DNA of 64,000 nucleotides from Trichomonas vaginalis G3. Its lineage: Eukaryota; Parabasalia; Trichomonadida; Trichomonadidae. The DNA is taken from assembly GCF_026262505.1 (NCBI RefSeq), contig NC_067206.1, positions 18,559,319 through 18,623,318 on the forward strand. The letters are read 5' to 3'. The translations under genes were made by a program, and so were the position numbers. Below, piece after piece: positions 28,971 through 39,229 of the stretch. Numbering within the stretch: position 1 is the first letter of the stretch; every line of letters starts with the position of its first letter. The notes under the pieces are model-generated. The model did not search any database and was not told the DNA's origin. It saw only the letters and a program-made list of their open reading frames with translations.

Positions 28971-30416
28971 TTAATGTTGGATTGATTTAGCAGCCCGTGC
29001 TACTAGTTTATAGGCTGTTTCTCGTGAAATATCTTCATTCGAGCCGAGAAAATCATGAAATTCAATAGCAATATGGCGCAATAATTCTTTTTCATTTAAA
29101 GTTCTGAATTTTCCATCAATATCTTGTATTTCCCTGGCATCTTTATATTCTCTAACGGCTCTTTTTATTTTCTTCATGTTCATTTTTAATTTGATATTTT
29201 CTTCTTGGATTTTTTTGGCTTTATTGCAGCAGCAAAACTTTTTCTGCATGGAACAACAAATCTTTTCCATTTCATTGAACTTAACTTCAGCATACTTTTC
29301 TAAATCATTGATGATTTCTGAAGTTGTTAATGGTTTATTATACTCATCGATAGCTTTTCGTACTCTGTAGTCATGCCATCCTTCAAAGAAATCTCTTTGA
29401 TTATTGCGTTTTCTATCTCTGTAATTTTGGAGATATAATTTTACTTTTTCATGAGCTCCTCTTTCAATTTCATCATCATATCTATGATGAGTAGATTTCG
29501 ATCTGGATTTTGTATGTTTTGTTCTGATTTCACCTTTAGTTAATGAATGTTTTGTTGAATTTAAGATTGAAGATGTTGATAATGAATATTTAGAGTACGA
29601 ATCATGTGTACTCATTGATGATGCTGATTCTTCTACTGACGGCTTAGTTGTTGATTGAACTATCGTCGAAGTTCCAACAGAAATATCATTTGTTGTGTTT
29701 GATTTAGTTGGTATAGCGTTCTTAGTACTTGTTGATAATGTAATTGTTGGACTTGTGGTTTCTGAAATATCATAAGTAAGTAAATCAGTAGTTGACGTTT
29801 TTAAATTAGTAGAATTCGATTTGTATTGAGATTTTTTAGAACTACTCTTTCTGTTTATAACTACTGATTTCTCCTGTTCATGTTTATTCTTTCCATTTAG
29901 ACTATTGTCTTTAGTCGTTGAATCAGTTGTAAATACTGTTGAAGGCTTGGACGTACTTTTACTTTTTAGTAAAGACGATGTTGTGGAAGTTCTTGTTGAT
30001 ATGGGGGATGATTGTATAAGAACTAAATCGCTCTCTTCTGTAGATGAAGCAATTAACGAATTAGTTGATGAATTTGTTACAGAAGATGCGTCTTTATACA
30101 ATGTTTTAGCTGTTAGTGTCGTATCAAATGTTATATCTGTAGTTTGAGAAGAAACTGGTTTAGTTTGTTTTTGAATTTGTGATTTTTTTGATAAAATATC
30201 TTCTAACGATTTAATTCTCTCCTCTGCATTCTTTAGTCGTGATCGTAGATCTCGTTTTTCTTTGTGATCTTCGATTCCTTTTTCAGCTATTTGATCAATA
30301 AGTTCATATTCTTGAACTTGTTGACCAGCATGCTGTGTAATCTTTGAGGCACTTTTGTCTAAATTTTCGGCGTATTGTAAAAGCGAATTTGTACTCGAAC
30401 CTGTTGAGGAATTCAT
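28971..30416 (-). CDS. Ser/Thr-rich protein with terminal coiled coils, unknown
   Basis: 481 residues from ATG at 30416. Residues 40-85 are charged heptads (EKRDLRSRLKNAEERIKSLE). Residues 90-320 are low-complexity Ser/Thr/Lys (TTSSLLKSKSTSKPSTVFTT), probably disordered and possibly phosphorylated. Residues 330-481 are Lys/Glu-rich and helical with a cysteine cluster (CCSMQKKFCCCNKAKK at ~400-415) and end AYKLVARAAKSIQH. The cluster could bind metal or be lipidated, but this is a guess. Single exon, intact, between the vesicle-protein gene and Maverick 2. No family recognised. Confidence 0.65.
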   Translation of the reverse strand: MNSSTGSSTNSLLQYAENLDKSASKITQHAGQQVQEYELIDQIAEKGIEDHKEKRDLRSRLKNAEERIKSLEDILSKKSQIQKQTKPVSSQTTDITFDTTLTAKTLYKDASSVTNSSTNSLIASSTEESDLVLIQSSPISTRTSTTSSLLKSKSTSKPSTVFTTDSTTKDNSLNGKNKHEQEKSVVINRKSSSKKSQYKSNSTNLKTSTTDLLTYDISETTSPTITLSTSTKNAIPTKSNTTNDISVGTSTIVQSTTKPSVEESASSMSTHDSYSKYSLSTSSILNSTKHSLTKGEIRTKHTKSRSKSTHHRYDDEIERGAHEKVKLYLQNYRDRKRNNQRDFFEGWHDYRVRKAIDEYNKPLTTSEIINDLEKYAEVKFNEMEKICCSMQKKFCCCNKAKKIQEENIKLKMNMKKIKRAVREYKDAREIQDIDGKFRTLNEKELLRHIAIEFHDFLGSNEDISRETAYKLVARAAKSIQH

Positions 30417-31079
30417 GGCAAAATTAAAATTTTAAACCGCCAATCATATTGCATTTTTTAAGTGTTGTGTCACCATTTCTAGAGTTAGAAAAGGACTCAT
30501 ATTTATGGTAAAAAAATGTCCACGCTCCGCGCTCTGGCTGCCCCCTGGCTCATCATGAACTGGGGGCTCAACCTCCCGAGCTTCAGCCCTCTCGTGTCAC
30601 CCCCTCAAAAAAAGATTAGAATGAGAAAAAAAATTGAAAAGTTTATTTAGTCAAGGCAAATAACGTCACTATTGTCTTCAGAGGTTTCACTGTCACTTTC
30701 TTCTTCAGAGGTTTCACTGTCAGTGTTTGTCGGAACAATATCTGCAACATGATCAGCAACATATATTGAGACAAATTCGTCTTTTGGTGTTTCCAAACGG
30801 AACTTGGAATGGTCGTAGAAGACGAACTCGACGTTCTGGTAATGTTGTAGAGAGTCTGGAGTAAAGTTGGAAATTAGAATTGCTTCTCCCATTCCAAAAC
30901 CTGGTAGAGATGCGAATGAAACATCTGCACTGATTCTTTCAGGTTTGTCTATGGCAACAGTAGTTATAATGTGAGGTTTTTCCTCATAACCAGCAAGAGA
31001 TTGGACACGAATTATTGTTTTCTCTTCCCCTTTAGGAACTGAAAGTGTGAAATAAAAAGACTTTTCTCCGTATTCGTTT

Positions 31080-31158
31080 GCTTCTTCAAAGAAGTTGTAT
31101 GTAGATGGATATACTAATTTGAATTTTCCAATTTGTGTTTCCCTTAAATGCTTACGAT
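31080..31158. repeat. 79-bp direct repeat flanking MULE1, left copy
   Basis: Identical to 35196-35274 except for one T/C difference. Both copies are coding sequence of the Maverick 2 gene. They directly flank the MULE1 insertion, so they behave like a target duplication, although 79 bp is far longer than the 9-11 bp usual for Mutator elements. Confidence 0.85.
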
Positions 31159-31473
31159 AGAAACAATAAGAATTACCGAAAAAGTGACAAAACATCAAAA
31201 ACAGGGAGGGGGTCTCAATTTTTATTACTTATATTATTTTACAATATTTATATAAATACTCTTTATAATATATTTTACTATAAAATTATACCTCAAATTC
31301 AAATATTTAAAATATTATTTACATAATTATCTCAAAATTATATTTTTATATATTATTTTTCATATGTATAAATCATATAATCTATATCTATGCAAATCTC
31401 ATCTAAAATTTTTTGAAACAAACCGCTACCATTTTATAATGGTCCATCTTAAATTCATCATAAATTCTGGTAC

Positions 31474-32518
31474 ATGTTAGTACCAGAGTCTTCAAATCTC
31501 AAACACTCTGGTACCAACATGTACCAGACGCGAGTTTCCAATGCCCTCGTACGATTTTCTATTAAGATCTTCTTGAATGAGAAGGTCTTCATAGAAACTC
31601 GTACGAGGGCTTCTCTTTTAAATACTCTGGTACCTGCTGGTATCGGAGTCGACTTTACAGCCCTTTCCCCAATTTTGAAGCTGGGGAAAGTTTTCAAGCA
31701 ATGAAAGGGAAGCTCTCGCTATGAGGTGAAAATCTAGAATTTTTACCTCATAGCGAGTAATCCTTTGTTAATTGCTTGAAAACTTTCTTCAAATTATCAA
31801 AATTTCGAGGAAAGTTTCCTTGCTTCAAAGTAGAGATGGAGCCCTTTGAGCCACTGCATATAGGTCAGTGACTCAAAATACTCCATCTCTACTAGAAATC
31901 GCCAAAATTTGGGTCGCAATCTTTGAAATGCGACGCAAGTTTTGGCAATTTCGCGAGGGACTTGCTCCATTTGGTGCATAGATTCACACTCTATGCACCA
32001 GATGGAACAATTCTTTCGCTGACAGCGGGAAACTTTGTCTGAATAGTTTAACATTCAGACAAAGTTTCCCGCTGTCAGAGAGGGAATGGAAGGGTAAGAG
32101 GTATACATTATGAATATATACCTCTTACCCTTACATTCCCTCAAGAAAGTTCAAAAACTTGGGTGCAATCAGTTCTGATTGCACCCAAGTTTTTGAACTT
32201 TATATAAGGAATTGTTGACTATGATGTACTGATCATGAATCAGTACATCATAGCCAACAATTCCTTCGCAAACAGTGGGAAACTTTGTCTGAATAGTTTA
32301 ACATTCAGACAAATTTTCCCGCTGTCAGAGAGGGAATTAGAGGGTGGGAGATATATAGATAGACTATAAATCTCTCACCCTTTAATTCCCTCAAGAAAGT
32401 TCAAAAACTTGGGTGCAATCAGTTCTGATTGCACCCAAGTTTTTGAATTTTGTATAAGGAATTGTTGGCTATGATGTACTGATCATGAATCAGTACATCA
32501 TAGCCAACAATTCTACCT
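31474..32518. repeat. Hairpin array inside MULE1 (array 3)
   Basis: About a dozen contiguous palindromes, including 31472-31528 (GGTACATG/CATGTACC), 31535-31615 (CCCTCGTACGA/TCGTACGAGGG), 31690-31760 (CTCGCTATGAGGT), 31835-31895, 31900-31955, 31970-32010, 32022-32085 (GGGAAACTTTGTCTGAATAG), 32090-32145, 32150-32205 (AAACTTGGGTGCAATCAG), 32207-32268, and then a second round of four hairpins (32272-32515) repeating the previous set with small changes. This second round shows units of several hairpins are duplicated together. Confidence 0.9.
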
Positions 32519-32761
32519 TTTAACCAAAGATAATTGATTCGTATGTAAAATATTAAGCTAAAATTTCTCTTTCTTTTAGTACACATTCTTCCATTTCGTG
32601 TACATGTATCATATATTAAGTACTAGTTATCTATTCTATATCCTTTCTCCCAATTTAGATACTCAAAGATAATTCTTTTTCAGAAGAAAAAAAAATATTT
32701 TCTATTAAACCGTTATTTTTTCAATGTGAGTTTTCAATTTTATTTTTCCTTTTTGCTGCTC
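32519..32761. other. MULE1 5' leader
   Basis: AT-rich region between the hairpin array and the first transposase codons; nothing else seen. Confidence 0.35.
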
Positions 32762-32877
32762 AATGCAACATCCTCCACCCGATCCTCCATGCGAGGTTGA
32801 TCAAGCCATAGGATATTTAGAATATTCTCGTTTTGTTATAGCTGCAGAGCTGCATGGTAACATAAGATTTGTCAAAG
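32762..32877 (+). pseudogene. N-terminal fragment of MULE1 transposase
   Basis: ATG at 32762 gives MQHPPPDPPCEVDQAIGYLE then FVIAAELHGNIRF, about 38 codons, before MITE2 begins. Spacing and pattern (L-x-x-F-V/G-x-x-x-E-x-x-G-N) weakly match the N termini at 47968 and 53161. The frame does not continue directly on the other side of MITE2, so the middle of the gene, including the first catalytic Asp, is missing. Confidence 0.35.
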
Positions 32878-34132
32878 TGTAATAAACAGAAATTCATCAA
32901 AAGTGACAGCTCTCAATTTTTTGACATTTGTAAATTCTAAATTGAATGAGAAAAATGAAATAATACTAAGCATAATACAATATTCTAGATTTAATTATAA
33001 TTAGGAAAAAGTTAGTTTTGAGAGTACTTTTCATAGGCATATAGAATGAAATCTTCTGAAAAATAATATCACATAAACTCATATTATTTTCTAATATATA
33101 ACTATTTTATATAAAAATCAAATTCAATGATCTTAAAAGCGAAGGATAAACCTCAAAATTTACGAATATAATGAGTGGGAATATAATGCTTATCTATCAT
33201 AAAACCATATGAAATATCAATTTTTGCTTTACGCCTAATTTTTGACGACAATTAGCAAAAAATGTTAAATGTTAACACTCAGTCCATTTGAATATGAAAA
33301 ATAAAATTGACTTTGATTAAATGTTTTTATTTATCATGCAATTCTTCTTGCGACCAAAGATTTGAATAAAATTTCAAAAAATAAGATAGCTTAAAAAATA
33401 ATATACGGTAGTGTTTACTAATAGATGAATAGTATATAAATTCTATTAAAATGGATTTGATCCAAAAAATATAAAACCAAAAATAATTGTTATAATTTAA
33501 ATGAAGAAGTAATTTAAAACGATTTTATTTATGATCAAATTTTATATATTTTTTTGGATCAAATCCATTTTAATAGAATTTATATACTATTCATCTATTA
33601 GTAAACACTACCGTATATTATTTTTTAAGCTATCTTATTTTTTGAAATTTTATTCAAATCTTTGGTCGCAAGAAGAATTGCATGATAAATAAAAACATTT
33701 AATCAAAGTCAATTTTATTTTTCATATTCAAATGGACTGAGTGTTAACATTTAACATTTTTTGCTAATTGTCGTCAAAAATTAGGCGTAAAGCAAAAATT
33801 GATATTTCATATGGTTTTATGATAGATAAGCATTATATTCCCACTCATTATATTCGTAAATTTTGAGGTTTATCCTTCGCTTTTAAGATCATTGAATTTG
33901 ATTTTTATATAAAATAGTTATATATTAGAAAATAATATGAGTTTATGTGATATTATTTTTCAGAAGATTTTGTGTTCTTCTTCAAAATTTTATTTTTTTT
34001 ATTAAAAAGAATCTTTACAAAATATACATTTACTTTAATTAATATTTAAAAACGTGCTCTATCAAAAGTTCCAAAAATTCAATATTTTAGCTTTTCTGAG
34101 GTGTCACTTTTGATGAATTTCTGTTTACAACA
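32878..34132. mobile_element. MITE2 copy 2, long foldback element
   Basis: Termini TGTAATAAACAGAAATTCAT (left) and, reversed, TGTTGTAAACAGAAATTCAT (right), both followed by CAAAAGTGACA. Almost the whole element folds on itself: about 33050-33473 is the inverse of about 33550-33970, leaving a ~75-nt loop. No protein coded. Flanks (…GTCAAAG and ATATTCATTC…) show no duplication, and the host gene lacks its middle, so the insertion came with a deletion. Confidence 0.85.
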
Positions 34133-35082
34133 ATATTCATTCTATCCCTTTGTGTTATTTTATAATATATCCAGATAATAGTGAAAATATTTCTTTTTGC
34201 TTAAGTAAATATTTTGAAACAACTCACACAGAACCTGAATTTATCATGTCTGACTGTGCACTAAACATTTTCAACGGGATTAGGAATTCATTTCCAGAGT
34301 GCAATATCTTTTGGTGCGCGCTACATGTAATACGCGCACTTAAAAAGAATCTCTCAAAGATAAATGATGAAGAGATTAGATCAGAAGTCGAAAAATTTAT
34401 GAATATTTTATGTTATTATCGTGATTGCACAGAAGAAGATGCTGCAAAAATGTATAAAGAGCACATTATTGATAAAATTCAAGATCAATTGGAATTTAAT
34501 CATTACTTTACACGTCAGTGGGACATTCATAAACAACAGTGGATAGCCGCTGCCAGACCAAATGAATTAACCGTTGTGAATAACGTTTCTGAATCTTTAT
34601 TTAAAAAGATAAAATATCACGATTTTGGCTGCGTTAAAAATCAAAGAATTGATGTTTTTGTCAAAAATCTTTTAGAAGAAGTTGCACCCAATTACTTTTA
34701 TCGTATTAAAAACGATTTACTTCAAACAGGTTTTATTCCTTCAATTAGAATTCGCGAGCCTCGATTGACAGATTATAAAACAAAATTGAAAAGAGAAGTT
34801 CAATCACGTTTATACCAAGTATTAAATTTTGTTCAGAATCAAGAAGCCAATTTGAATCCATTAAGATTTTTATTGGAAAATGCTGAAGAAAAACTTTCTC
34901 AAATAAATGAGAAGATACAAAATTCAATTACATATTTAAGATCGTTTGAAATTCCAAATGAATTGTTAGATACGTATATGTTAGAAATTAATGAATTTTG
35001 TTATAATTCTCCAGATTATATTTTAGAACATTTCGAAGAATTTTTGGAGGATTTCAAAGAAAAGAATAATTTAATAGACTAA
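34133..35082 (+). pseudogene. Mutator-like transposase, C-terminal two thirds (MULE1)
   Basis: The frame enters from MITE2; the first ATG (34150) is internal. It begins FIIYPDNSENISF, followed by FIMSDCALNIFNGIRNSFPE carrying the second catalytic Asp, IFWCALHVIRALKKN (the C-x-x-H element of MULE transposases), and VNNVSESLFKKIKYHDFG with the third acidic residue. The last 100 residues are helical. The first catalytic Asp and the N-terminal zinc finger were lost with the MITE2 junction. Otherwise the frame is open to 35082. Closely related to the transposase pieces at 43396-47968 and 53161-56529. It would act on MULE1-type termini. Confidence 0.75.
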
Positions 35083-35195
35083 AAAAATTATTATTTTTAT
35101 TTATTGTGAATTTTAAATTGTCACTTTTTAGGTGTTACTCCCTATTGAAAGTGTCACTTTTTGGGTGTCACTTTTTCGGAAATTCTTATATACTC

Positions 35196-35274
35196 GCTTC
35201 TTCAAAGAAGTTGTATGTAGATGGATATACTAATTTGAATTTTCCAATTCGTGTTTCCCTTAAATGCTTACGAT
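35196..35274. repeat. 79-bp direct repeat flanking MULE1, right copy
   Basis: Matches 31080-31158 with one base difference. See the left copy. Confidence 0.85.
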
Positions 35275-36044
35275 ATTGCTTTGGGAAGCAAAGAATGAAC
35301 TGCTCTATCGCTTGTGCAGCAATGAGGTTAGCTGTAACAGGAAGTTTTGCTGCAAAGAGGTCTACTAAGACACTTGGGTTTTTAACAGTGTCTTCAAGTG
35401 GTCTGAGAGCGTCCATAACAGCATTAAACATTTCAGTGTAGTCGGTATCATCTTTAACTCCCCATTGTTGTTGCAATTTGGTTAACAATTTGACTCTTTT
35501 CTTTGCATACTTTCTTTGAACAGAGTCAGGCAAGCTTAAGTTGCAGTCATCTGATTGTGTTTCATTCATTGTGTATTGTTGCAATGAGACCAAATCTTCA
35601 AATTGTATTCTTGTTAACATTGTTTGTCTTTGTGTTTCTTCTGTTGTTTGTATATGTGTTTCTTCTGTTGTTTGTTCATTTGAAACATCCAAATGGTTTG
35701 AATTGCTGGATGATTACAATTGAATTTGTTCTTGAGAGTTAGGGTGTGTTGAAGTCTCTGGAGAAGATATAGCAGCTGTTTCTTCTGTTGTTTGCTTATT
35801 TGAAACTTCTGAATGGTTTGAATTTGAAGTCAATTTGTTAGCAATTCGTGGTGCAGCCTTTGGAATGACTGGAGGACGTAATGGAGCTTTATTCATAATA
35901 GAAGGAAGCTTTGGTGGAAGTTTTGGCGCAACTGGGAATGGCAAATTGGTGACACTCATAGTGGAAGACATTGAGAAAAATGAACTGACCAGAAGTTTGT
36001 GGAAAATGAATATTGAACAAAAACGGTTTTTACCAACGGACACC

Positions 36045-36269
36045 CCCTCTATTTTATTTTATTGAAAAGTCTCCGTTGGTAAAACCGTCAACTCTCAAAA
36101 TTGAAAGAACTACAAGCGTTTTTATTTTCCATGTTTAGAGCCTTATAGAATGAGAACTAGCGGTTATTTTACAAAACTGACAAAAAATTTACCGAGTGAT
36201 TTTTTATTCTAAACAACTTTTCTCATATAAACTTTTTACAAAAACCGTTTTTTTAAAATTTTTAAAAGT
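36045..36269. promoter_or_regulatory. Divergent intergenic module of Maverick 2
   Basis: Carries in inverse orientation the same ordered blocks as 24601-24721, including CGGTTATTTTACAAAACTGA and AAAAACCGTTTTTT. It separates the broken minus-strand gene from the methyltransferase fragment. Confidence 0.5.
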
Positions 36270-36518
36270 ATGCTATACTCGAAGCCGCCCCTGCCTTTCT
36301 TTGGAAACAAGTGTAAGTGCAAAGATATTATTTTGAGTGATTTAAAGAAACTTCCAAAGGGTTTAACATTTGTAGACTTATTTGGCGGTTCATTTTACAT
36401 ATCGTACTTAGTTCACCTCACTTTTCCAGACTCAGAGATAATATGCAATGACTATGACGAATATTTAAAAAGACTTAAACATATACCTTACACTGTGGCG
36501 TACGGAAATGGTACTTGA
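36270..36518 (+). pseudogene. Dam-like DNA adenine methyltransferase, N-terminal fragment
   Basis: 82 residues from ATG at 36270. KPPLPFFGNKCKCKDIIL resembles the N-terminal P-F-x-G-x-K element. FVDLFGGSFYISYLVH matches the S-adenosylmethionine-binding D-L-F-G-G-S motif. SEIICNDYDEYLKRLK matches the following acidic turn. The catalytic D-P-P-Y region is absent: the gene is cut at about 36498, where the terminus of rve C begins, and the last few codons (YGNGT) are element sequence. Dam-type methyltransferases are carried by trichomonad Mavericks and could mark element or host DNA with N6-methyladenine. This copy cannot be active. Confidence 0.7.
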
Positions 36519-37468
36519 AAAAGTGATAGAAAGGTGACAGAAAACATTATTTTTTGGCGCCAAAAAATACTTAAGTTTTAAAATTGATAATTGAATTAAA
36601 AATTGATTAATACATTTATCATATATTGTGAAAAAAATAGAATTTTTTTATCAAAAAGAATTTTTGAAAAAAAATTAATTAAGCATAAGGAAGGTTTGAA
36701 GGGTGTGATATACTATATTAAATGATAGCACTCACACTCTCCAATTCTTAGCCAAAAGGGCAGAAAATTGGTAGCATTTGTACATATTGAGGGCAATTTT
36801 CCGCCATTGCTGGTTGTAACTATGGCCTGCGAGGTAGATGGATAGAACCAGTACCTCCCAGACTATAGTTCTCTATATGGCGCCGAAAATTTTTGGTGAA
36901 ATGCGACGACATTTCACCAAAAATTTTTCGGCGCCATAGGGTGAATTGTAGTCTTCGAAGAACCTAATTTGACAATGTGCCTCCCAGGCTCCAATTCTTT
37001 TTGTAAAGCGAGAAAAAAGACCTCAAATTATAAGTTATTCAGCAATCGACTCTTTGTTTTCTTGCATTCCTGAACATATTTGAGGTTGTTGATTCGAGAG
37101 TAGTATGTCTGTAGTGAATTTTTCTTTGCAATTTGAAAATTATTTTTATTATTTAGAAATTTTTTCGTTAACTAAAGCTAATGTACATTTTCCGAATGCA
37201 ACCACATTGTATTGTGGTTTTTATTAAGTAATTCGTTATCGAATTTTTAGATTATTCTCGACTTGGACTTCAAGATGTATTAAATATCTGGAACTGAATT
37301 TAACGCGATATAATAGATGAGCCTTCAGGCATTTCACAAACCTATATTTTGACTGAAAAGTCAAAAATCAAGTATATATTATGAAAAAGCATTTAAAAAA
37401 TGAATTGAAAGTATGAAAATATATAATTGTTTAGTCGTATAAGTGAATGTTTGAATAGTTGAAAAGGA
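36519..37468. other. Non-coding left part of rve C with a hairpin array
   Basis: No gene. It begins with a GGCGCC palindrome (36545-36565), and palindromes follow from 36690 to 36995 (listed separately). The rest to 37468 is AT-rich sequence downstream of the transposase stop. Confidence 0.5.
36690..36995. repeat. Degenerate four-hairpin unit (array 4)
   Basis: The same order as the 250-bp unit of element C, but diverged: a GGGTGTGATA/TCACACTCTCC hairpin (36697-36750), AGCCAAAAGGGC...GCCATTGC (36752-36812, imperfect), ACTATGGCCTGCGAGGTA (36820-36875), and GGCGCCGAAAATTTTTGGTG (36880-36940). Its presence in a different element family shows the cassette is not family-specific. Confidence 0.75.
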
Positions 37469-38024
37469 TTAGAGTAAATTTGTAAAAATTTCATGATTGT
37501 TAGGGTGCCTTAATTTGAAATTCTCTATACTTTCTTTTAATTTATATGCTTTTCCGTCGATAAACCAAAAGGGAGACTCATCTTGCTGATGAGTCTCCCA
37601 AGTAAATAATTTTTCGAGCTCCAAGCGTTCACTTGGAGAATAATGAACACCTGTAGCAGGGTTTATAGGTAAGCTTGAATGAGGTTTGCATATTGTAATT
37701 TCTAACGATGAGGTCAATATCAGAATTATATTTTAAATTTTTTTCAACTGTGGGCCACCACCTTTCTATTTTGCCATTTGCTTCGGGGTGGCCCGGGAGA
37801 CTAAATATTTGAGTTATGTTTTGTTCAAAACAATTTTTTTGGAAAACTCCGAGATTTTCTTTTCCGTTGTCAGTCCATATGGTATATGGACGACAACGGA
37901 TCTTTTGTATAGCACGGTTAAATACATTCCAGAAATTTATTGCTGTTTTATTTGACATTACTTGATATTCAATAATATATCTTGATCGATCATCTATAAT
38001 GGCATATAAGTAATTTCCTCTTTG

Positions 38025-39229
38025 TCTTATATACGAAAAAAGAGATCTGACATTGTGTCAGATCTCAGTAAAAGTGACATTTACATGTCAAAAAAATAGA
38101 ATGAGTTTAAGTAATTAAAATTGAGGGTGAGAGTAGTATTGTATGAAATAATATCTCTCACCCTCCAATTCATCCTATGGCGCCGAAAAAATTTTGGTGA
38201 AATGCGACCACATTTCACCAAAATTTCTCGGCGCCATATAGAGAACTAGAGCCTGTGAGGTACTGATACTATCCATGTACCTCGCAGGCTCTAGTTCCAA
38301 GCCAAAATGGCTAAAAATTGCCCGCAATTGTTCACATTGCGGGCAATTTTTAGCCATTTTGGCTGGGAATTGGAGGGTGAGAGTAGTATTGTATGAAATA
38401 ATATCTCTCACCCTCCAATTCATCCTATGGCGCCGAAAAAATTTTGGTGAAATGCGACCACATTTCACCAAAATTTCTCGGCGCCATATAGAGAACTAGA
38501 GCCTGTGAGGTACTGATACTATCCATGTACCTCGCAGGCTCTAGTTCCAAGCCAAAATGGCTAAAAATTGCCCGCAATTGTTCACATTGCGGGCAATTTT
38601 TAGCCATTTTGGCTGGGAATTGGAGGGTGAGAGTAGTATTGTATGAAATAATATCTCTCACCCTCCAATTCATCCTATGGCGCCGAAAAAATTTTGGTGA
38701 AATGCGACCACATTTCACCAAAATTTCTCGGCGCCATATAGAGAACTAGAGCCTGTGAGGTACTGATACTATCCATGTACCTCGCAGGCTCTAGTTCCAA
38801 GCCAAAATGGCTAAAAATTGCCCGCAATTGTTCACATTGCGGGCAATTTTTAGCCATTTTGGCTGGGAATTGGAGGGTGAGAGTAGTATTGTATGAAATA
38901 ATATCTCTCACCCTCCAATTCATCCTATGGCGCCGAAAAAATTTTGGTGAAATGCGACCACATTTCACCAAAATTTCTCGGCGCCATATAGAGAACTAGA
39001 GCCTGTGAGGTACTGATACTATCCATGTACCTCGCAGGCTCTAGTTCCAAGCCAAAATGGCTAAAAATTGCCCGCAATTGTTCACATTCCCATCTTTTGT
39101 TGGTAAGACGAAGAATATGAAATAAATTATGAAGAAGATAATGATGAATAAAATATCACTTTTTATATTTTTGACACGTAAAGTTGTCACTTTTCTGTCA
39201 AACCGTTTTTATCGTTTTCGTATATAACA
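38025..39229. mobile_element. Non-autonomous element C, copy 2 (1205 bp)
   Basis: Same termini as copy 1 (TCTTATATACGAAAA left; TGTTATATACGAAAA reversed right). Inserted in the rve C transposase gene with a 4-bp duplication TTTG (38021-38024 and 39230-39233). It differs from copy 1 by two extra 250-bp hairpin units and one base in an A run. No coding capacity. Confidence 0.9.
38119..39088. repeat. Four-hairpin unit, 3.9 tandem copies (array 5)
   Basis: Units start at about 38120, 38370, 38620 and 38870 (period 250) and look identical to each other and to those at 5022-5490. Each is four abutting palindromes. The last unit stops in the loop of the fourth hairpin, exactly as in copy 1. Confidence 0.95.

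Larger units (their letters stand above)
31159..35195. mobile_element. Mutator-like element MULE1
   Basis: Inverted termini: left ATAAGAATTACCGAAAAAGT (31166 on) and, reversed, right ATAAGAATTTCCGAAAAAGT, both continuing GACA. Inside, left to right: hairpin array, a transposase N-terminal fragment, a MITE2 foldback copy, and the C-terminal half of a Mutator-like transposase. It inserted in a Maverick 2 gene, leaving the 79-bp flanking direct repeat. Confidence 0.75.
30647..35971 (-). pseudogene. Maverick 2 gene split by MULE1 and by a stop codon
   Basis: ATG at 35971 (MSSTMSVTNLPFPVAPKLPP). An in-frame TAA sits at 35714-35716, and the same frame resumes with a duplicated module (SNSNHSEVSNKQTTEET / SNSNHLDVSNEQTTEET) and continues to 35196 (SLPDSVQRKYAKKRVKLLTK; VLVDLFAAKLPVTANLIAAQ). 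MULE1 follows. The gene resumes at 31158-31080 with a copy of the same 26 codons (KHLRETQIGKFKLVYPSTYN), then 31079-30647 (GFGMGEAILISNFTPDSLQH) ends in Ser/Glu repeats. N terminus Pro-rich, middle helical, C-terminal part strand-rich. No family recognised; perhaps a virion protein. Inactivated at least twice. Confidence 0.55.
30520..36498. mobile_element. Maverick element 2, fragment
   Basis: Starts with a GC-rich tract (30520-30605) unlike the host flank. It contains one broken minus-strand gene (30647-35971, split by MULE1), the divergent intergenic module shared with Maverick 1, and a truncated plus-strand adenine methyltransferase. It ends where rve C begins with TACGGAAATGGTAC at about 36499. 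No polymerase, integrase or capsid gene is present. Terminal repeats were not identified; the Maverick link rests on the shared module and the methyltransferase. Confidence 0.6.

Noticed and set aside
5077..39000. Repeated 98- and 74-residue ORFs on both strands (5077-5373, 5177-5401, 38175-38999)
   Set aside because: They are translations of the 250-bp palindromic units; identical frames on both strands follow from symmetry.
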